Part shown: piece after piece, positions 60,598 to 64,000 of the stretch | Position numbering within the stretch: the stretch's first letter is position 1 | Layout of the letters: each line of letters begins with the position of its first letter | NCBI GenBank assembly: GCA_017302835.1 | Contig: JAFLCC010000005.1 | Span: 1-64,000 of the forward strand | From: Deltaproteobacteria bacterium | Lineage (GTDB): Bacteria; Bdellovibrionota; Bdellovibrionia; Bdellovibrionales; Bdellovibrionaceae | DNA length: 64,000 nucleotides | Direction: 5' to 3' | The notes under the pieces: generated by a model | Told to the model about the DNA's origin: nothing | The model's input: the letters and a program-made list of their open reading frames with translations, nothing else | Database searches by the model: none | Program-made: the position numbers and the translations under genes

Positions 60598-62021
60598 TGA
60601 ACTTTTTCAACCTACTAAAGCTGCTAATTCTCCTTATAAATTTTCTCGTCCTGAGCTCTTGTGTAAGTACAAAACAAAACATAGTAGAAAGCGCGAAACC
60701 AAAGTCCGCCGTGAAACTTAATGGGCTCAATCAAATTAAACTAAAACCTTACAAAGAAGTCGTTTTAGAAAATGGGCTGAAAATCTTTTTTATAAAAGAT
60801 ATGACCCTACCAAGGATTAATTTATCGTTGCTCGTGAAAGTTGGCCAAAGAGATGAGAAGATGGATACTCTTGGAATCAACTATTTAACTGCTAGCTTAT
60901 TAGAAGAGGGAACAAGTCAGTACAACTCAAATCAGTTAGCTGATCAGTTAGCAAGCCTAGGGACAGATTTATCCATATTACCAGGGCCAGACTATTCAAT
61001 TATATCTATTGATGGTTTGACCTTGTCATCGGAAAAAATGATTGATCTTTTTTCCGAAATTTTATTTAAGCCATCATTTAAAGATTCAGAAGTTAAAAAA
61101 ATAAAAGAGCAAATTTTATCAAGTATCAAAAAAGTTAAAGATAACCCTTCTCAGCTAGCTGATATAAAAATAGATCAAGTGATGTTTAAAGATCATCCAT
61201 TTTCTTATCCTTCCTACGGTGATGAAAAAAGTATAAAGAAGATTAGGAGAGTAGACATTATCAAACATTATTTGAATTATTACAGACCTAATAATTCTTA
61301 TCTGGCTGTCAGCGGTGCCCTTACGGAAACCCTTGAAAGCAAAGTAACTGATGTATTTAAAGAATGGCCCTCCAGAAAAATTGAAACGGAAGTGGTGCCT
61401 TACTCGTTTAAATCAAGTCAGGACAAATATTTTATTTATTATAAAAAAGGATCTGTTCAATCAGAAATAAGAGTCTCTTTCCCATTGTTTCCGAGAAATC
61501 ATCCAGATCATTTGAAACTCAGGGTTGCAAATGAAATATTTGGAGGGGGATTTGTTTCTCGGCTGAATTCTAAGATAAGAGACCAGATGGGTTTAACCTA
61601 TTCTATTAGTAGTTCAGTGGAACATCGTAAGGATCTTGGTACTTTTGATATCGGTACATTTACGAAAAATACATCGACGAGGGCTGTCTTAGATCAGATT
61701 CAAAAGGAACTTCAGTTATACATTTTGCAGGGAATCAGCGCAAAAGAATTAGCAGCCGCCAAAAATTTATTAACAGCACAATTCCCGAGATCCTTAGAAA
61801 CTGTGGATTCCCTGGCATTCAACTTGATGTACTTAGATTTTCATAATATTTCATTTAACTATCTAAATGACTATTATAAAAATATTGAAAAGTTGACGGT
61901 AGAGGATATCAATGACGTTATAAAAACTTATTTTCAGTTAGATCAGGCTAAGTATTTCATTCTTGCTGATGATTCAATTAAGGATCAAATTAAGGAATTA
62001 AACCCCCAAGAAGTTAAATAG
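60597..62021 (+). CDS. M16 peptidase-like lipoprotein lacking the zinc motif
   Basis: 474 residues with a lipoprotein signal (LINFLVLSSC, lipobox Cys at about 22). M16 fold throughout, but the HxxEH site is replaced by NYLTASLLEEGT, so no zinc catalysis. The C-terminal half keeps the R/Y pair of M16 subunit partners (GGGFVSRLNSKIRDQMGLTYS). It shares one base with the stop of the active M16 gene, so it is translationally coupled and probably forms a heterodimer with it, with the lipid holding the complex at a membrane. Confidence 0.9.
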   Translation: MNFFNLLKLLILLINFLVLSSCVSTKQNIVESAKPKSAVKLNGLNQIKLKPYKEVVLENGLKIFFIKDMTLPRINLSLLVKVGQRDEKMDTLGINYLTASLLEEGTSQYNSNQLADQLASLGTDLSILPGPDYSIISIDGLTLSSEKMIDLFSEILFKPSFKDSEVKKIKEQILSSIKKVKDNPSQLADIKIDQVMFKDHPFSYPSYGDEKSIKKIRRVDIIKHYLNYYRPNNSYLAVSGALTETLESKVTDVFKEWPSRKIETEVVPYSFKSSQDKYFIYYKKGSVQSEIRVSFPLFPRNHPDHLKLRVANEIFGGGFVSRLNSKIRDQMGLTYSISSSVEHRKDLGTFDIGTFTKNTSTRAVLDQIQKELQLYILQGISAKELAAAKNLLTAQFPRSLETVDSLAFNLMYLDFHNISFNYLNDYYKNIEKLTVEDINDVIKTYFQLDQAKYFILADDSIKDQIKELNPQEVK

Positions 62022-62068
62022 CTAACACAAAATTACATTTTAAAGTAACAAAGCCCATTTTAGTCGAA

Positions 62069-62923
62069 TTACTTAAACCAGGTTTTCAAATAATGAAATG
62101 TTGAATGCTCAGCGATTTTATCAAATCCTTTTCCACTTAAATGGAAGGCATCGGTTAAACTAAAAAGATGCAACATGGATTTTGATGCTAAATGGAAATT
62201 AGGATCTCCTCCCGTTCTGAGCGGATCATGAGGTGAAGAAATAAATTCAGGACTAAGCGTTTTTAAAGGGGAAATGTGGGCTTCTGGAATTCCATCGTAG
62301 AAATTCATTAAACCATAGTGTTGTATGTAAAATATATTTTTAAAATTTGCCACCTCAGATATTTTTTCAGAAAATCTAATAATAGCTCTATGAATTTCCC
62401 CCGGACTTGGTTGTCCCATTTGCTCATAGGCTTTTCGATAGGCTTTGATAGGATGATTTTCTGTAAATCTAGCATAGTCATATCCAGAGAGTAAAATTTT
62501 TGCGTGGGGCTTTATTTTAAGCATATGAACTAAAATTTTTTCGATGTCGGATTTTATTTCTTCAAAAATTAAATTTTCTTCTTGGATTGTTAAATGTTTG
62601 TTCCAATAATTTAAAAAATCATTGCCGCCAATGCTTAAATAGATAATGTTGGATTCTGTATTTTTATTTAATAGCTTATCTGCATATTTTTGAGTGTTTG
62701 ATCCCAGCCATTTTTTTGCTCGCATTCCTGGTTTAGATGAAAAGTAACAAGGGGCTGTTTCTGCCTCAATTTTAAATTTTTCAAATGATTTATCGAAAGA
62801 ATGGTGGAAGCACATCAAAAAAGCCCAGCTATCACCAAGAAGAAAAAGTTTTTCTTTACTATGTGCCGTGTTTGCAGAAATCATCAAGAAGGAAAATAGG
62901 AAGGTAGTGATCATTTTAGTCAT
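62069..62923 (-). CDS. Exported SGNH/GDSL hydrolase
   Basis: 284 residues with signal peptide (~1-22, ending NTAHS). SGNH blocks: Ser in FLLGDSWAFL (block I), Gly/Asn in YLSIGGNDFLNY (block III) and the Asp-His pair in DAFHLSGKGFDKI (block V). A periplasmic or secreted esterase or acetylhydrolase acting on lipids, sugars or peptidoglycan; the substrate is not known. Convergent with the M16 pair. Confidence 0.85.
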   Translation of the reverse strand: MTKMITTFLFSFLMISANTAHSKEKLFLLGDSWAFLMCFHHSFDKSFEKFKIEAETAPCYFSSKPGMRAKKWLGSNTQKYADKLLNKNTESNIIYLSIGGNDFLNYWNKHLTIQEENLIFEEIKSDIEKILVHMLKIKPHAKILLSGYDYARFTENHPIKAYRKAYEQMGQPSPGEIHRAIIRFSEKISEVANFKNIFYIQHYGLMNFYDGIPEAHISPLKTLSPEFISSPHDPLRTGGDPNFHLASKSMLHLFSLTDAFHLSGKGFDKIAEHSTFHYLKTWFK

Positions 62924-63197
62924 AAAGTCTCCAATGACTCTCTTCTCGGAATTTAAATTTTTTTTTTGATTATGATGTTAGAGCCATAGAACCTGAATTA
63001 AATATTCTTTTTTGTATCATCCCGGGAAGTTTCAGAACTATCACATCGTCTGGGTATATTAAATTCGTCCACATCCTATAGGACGCACAGGTAATCTATA
63101 AGATTTTAGGCATGACAAGGCATTTAGGCCGACCAATCATCCGTCCCCTCGATCAATCTGTCACACTGGAGGACAGAAATTCGGGTTAATGGATAAA
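62924..63197. other. Gene-free stretch downstream of tRNA-Asp
   Basis: No credible ORF. It holds a TCCTATAGGA palindrome (near 63074-63083) and a 6-bp stem TCTGTC-N9-GACAGA (near 63159-63179). Either could mark the end of the tRNA transcript (minus strand), but there is no T-run. Otherwise nothing is seen. Confidence 0.3.
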
Positions 63198-63274
<77 letters not shown>

Positions 63275-63290
63275 TTTAAAAGTTCATTGA

Positions 63291-63319
63291 GTTATATAAA
63301 CTAACTGGAACGATTTCAA
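63291..63319 (-). promoter_or_regulatory. Promoter of tRNA-Asp
   Basis: On the minus strand: TTGAAA (63314-63319), a 17-base spacer, TATAAC (63291-63296), then 16 bases to the tRNA 5' end. The spacing and both boxes fit sigma-70. Confidence 0.65.
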
Positions 63320-63384
63320 CAAAAAAGTGGAAATTAAACCAAACAATGTCCTTTTTGATTAAAAAAATCGCAATTAGCATGTAA

Positions 63385-64000
63385 CTACCAAAGAACGGGT
63401 TCAATTTCTAAGCGTATCTGAAATTTGATTTCAATGGCAGAAATCATTTTTTGAGCTAAGTTTTGGACGTCCTTAAGCTGAGCTTGTCCAAGATTAACCA
63501 TGATCAGTGCTTGCTTCTCATAAATTGAAACGGAACCAAGGCTAGAGCCTTTAAAACCACACAATTCAATGAGTTGACCGGCAGATAGTTTTACCTGCTC
63601 AGTTCCGGCAGGATAGGAAACAAGTTGAGGATAAAGGGATTTTAACTTTTTCCATTCAGAGGTTTTGATCAGAGGATTTTTAAAAAAGCTTCCAACGTTA
63701 GGGAGTTTTTCAAGATTTGGAAGCTTTTTGGTTCGAATTTCTTTTACTTTTTCAGAGATGAGTTCGGGAGTTGGGGTCACAGATTGAAAAGAATCTTTAA
63801 GCTCTCCATAAGAGAATTCAAGGTGATTCTTTTTGGGTATTTTAAAAATGACGTCAGTAATAAAAAAATCATCATAACTTGCATCTTTAAATACGGAATA
63901 GCGATAACTAAACTGGCACTCATGATTGTTAAGTGTTTTTTCTATTCCAGAATTTAGGTGAACCCCTTTTACTTGGTCAATAAAGTTTTTAACCTCGGAA
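63385..64000 (-). CDS. murB: UDP-N-acetylenolpyruvoylglucosamine reductase MurB, C-terminal part
   Basis: Partial: the frame is open to the window edge at 64000, so the N-terminus lies outside. About 204 residues are present. MurB marks: FSYRYSVFKDASYDDFF (the YRxSxFK loop), FIITDVIFKIP strand, NVGSFFKNP carrying the catalytic Ser, AGQLIELCGFKGSSLG and the final Glu in RLEIEPVLW. It makes UDP-MurNAc in peptidoglycan synthesis. The first ATG/GTG inside the window (63780) is internal and is not the real start. It is 110 bases from the tRNA on the same strand. Confidence 0.92.
   Translation of the reverse strand, partial: SEVKNFIDQVKGVHLNSGIEKTLNNHECQFSYRYSVFKDASYDDFFITDVIFKIPKKNHLEFSYGELKDSFQSVTPTPELISEKVKEIRTKKLPNLEKLPNVGSFFKNPLIKTSEWKKLKSLYPQLVSYPAGTEQVKLSAGQLIELCGFKGSSLGSVSIYEKQALIMVNLGQAQLKDVQNLAQKMISAIEIKFQIRLEIEPVLW

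Overview
The window is AT-rich (G+C looks to be in the mid-to-upper 30s percent by eye; not computed), densely coded on both strands, and reads as chromosomal DNA of a free-living Gram-negative bacterium. It encodes Lnt, lipoproteins, outer-membrane-barrel-like proteins, an L,D-carboxypeptidase-like cell-shape enzyme, a FliL-like flagellar protein behind a sigma-28-type promoter, and many exported proteins I cannot place. That mix best fits a Bdellovibrionota (Bdellovibrio-like) lineage. This is an inference from gene content; no marker gene was compared with a database. No transposase, integrase, phage block or CRISPR array was seen.

Layout. 1-3.2 kb: an exported protein with a C-terminal degenerate J domain, whose frame is cut by one in-frame TAG, then a second exported protein. 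3.2-5.9 kb: a MASE1-CHASE histidine kinase. 5.9-11.9 kb: a lipid/phosphoester-looking cluster made of an alpha/beta hydrolase, a sphingomyelin-synthase-like PAP2_C protein, a 1317-residue phosphodiesterase-esterase-DUF3047-like fusion and a lipoprotein. 12-16.2 kb: a POT transporter, two convergent tRNA-dihydrouridine synthases and an EVE protein. 16.3-25.3 kb: a duplicated REC/PilZ-like regulator, MutS2, Lnt, a zinc-ribbon membrane protein, a subtilase and a TerC/DUF475 protein. 25.4-33.8 kb: an outer-membrane-like protein, EttA, a small J protein, a histone-H1-like SWIB protein, methionine aminopeptidase, S-adenosylhomocysteinase, oligoribonuclease and a periplasmic HMA protein.

33.9-36.8 kb holds two exported proteins, one a probable cysteine peptidase, separated by 363 bases with a possible structured RNA. 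36.9-40.8 kb (minus strand) is a tightly overlapping run nrdR-nusB-X-Y-ppsR followed by a membrane protein. 41-44.5 kb has a barrel protein coupled to an RsmB-like methyltransferase and two exported unknowns. 44.7-51 kb (minus strand) has RarA, a cyclic-nucleotide-domain histidine kinase, an MgtC-like protein and an adjacent pair of degenerate HyuA/HyuB-like proteins. 51-57.6 kb is a housekeeping run hisC-cmk-rpsA-sppA-HIT-rhomboid-small protein. 57.6-64 kb has the YkuD-NTF2 cell-shape enzyme, FliL, an active/inactive M16 peptidase pair, an SGNH hydrolase, tRNA-Asp and the C-terminal part of MurB, which runs off the window.

The most distinctive material is the 6.7-11.9 kb lipid/phosphoester operon, the degenerate hydantoinase-like pair at 48.2-51 kb, the duplicated REC/PilZ-like protein and the amber-interrupted J-domain gene. 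None of these could be tested against databases here.
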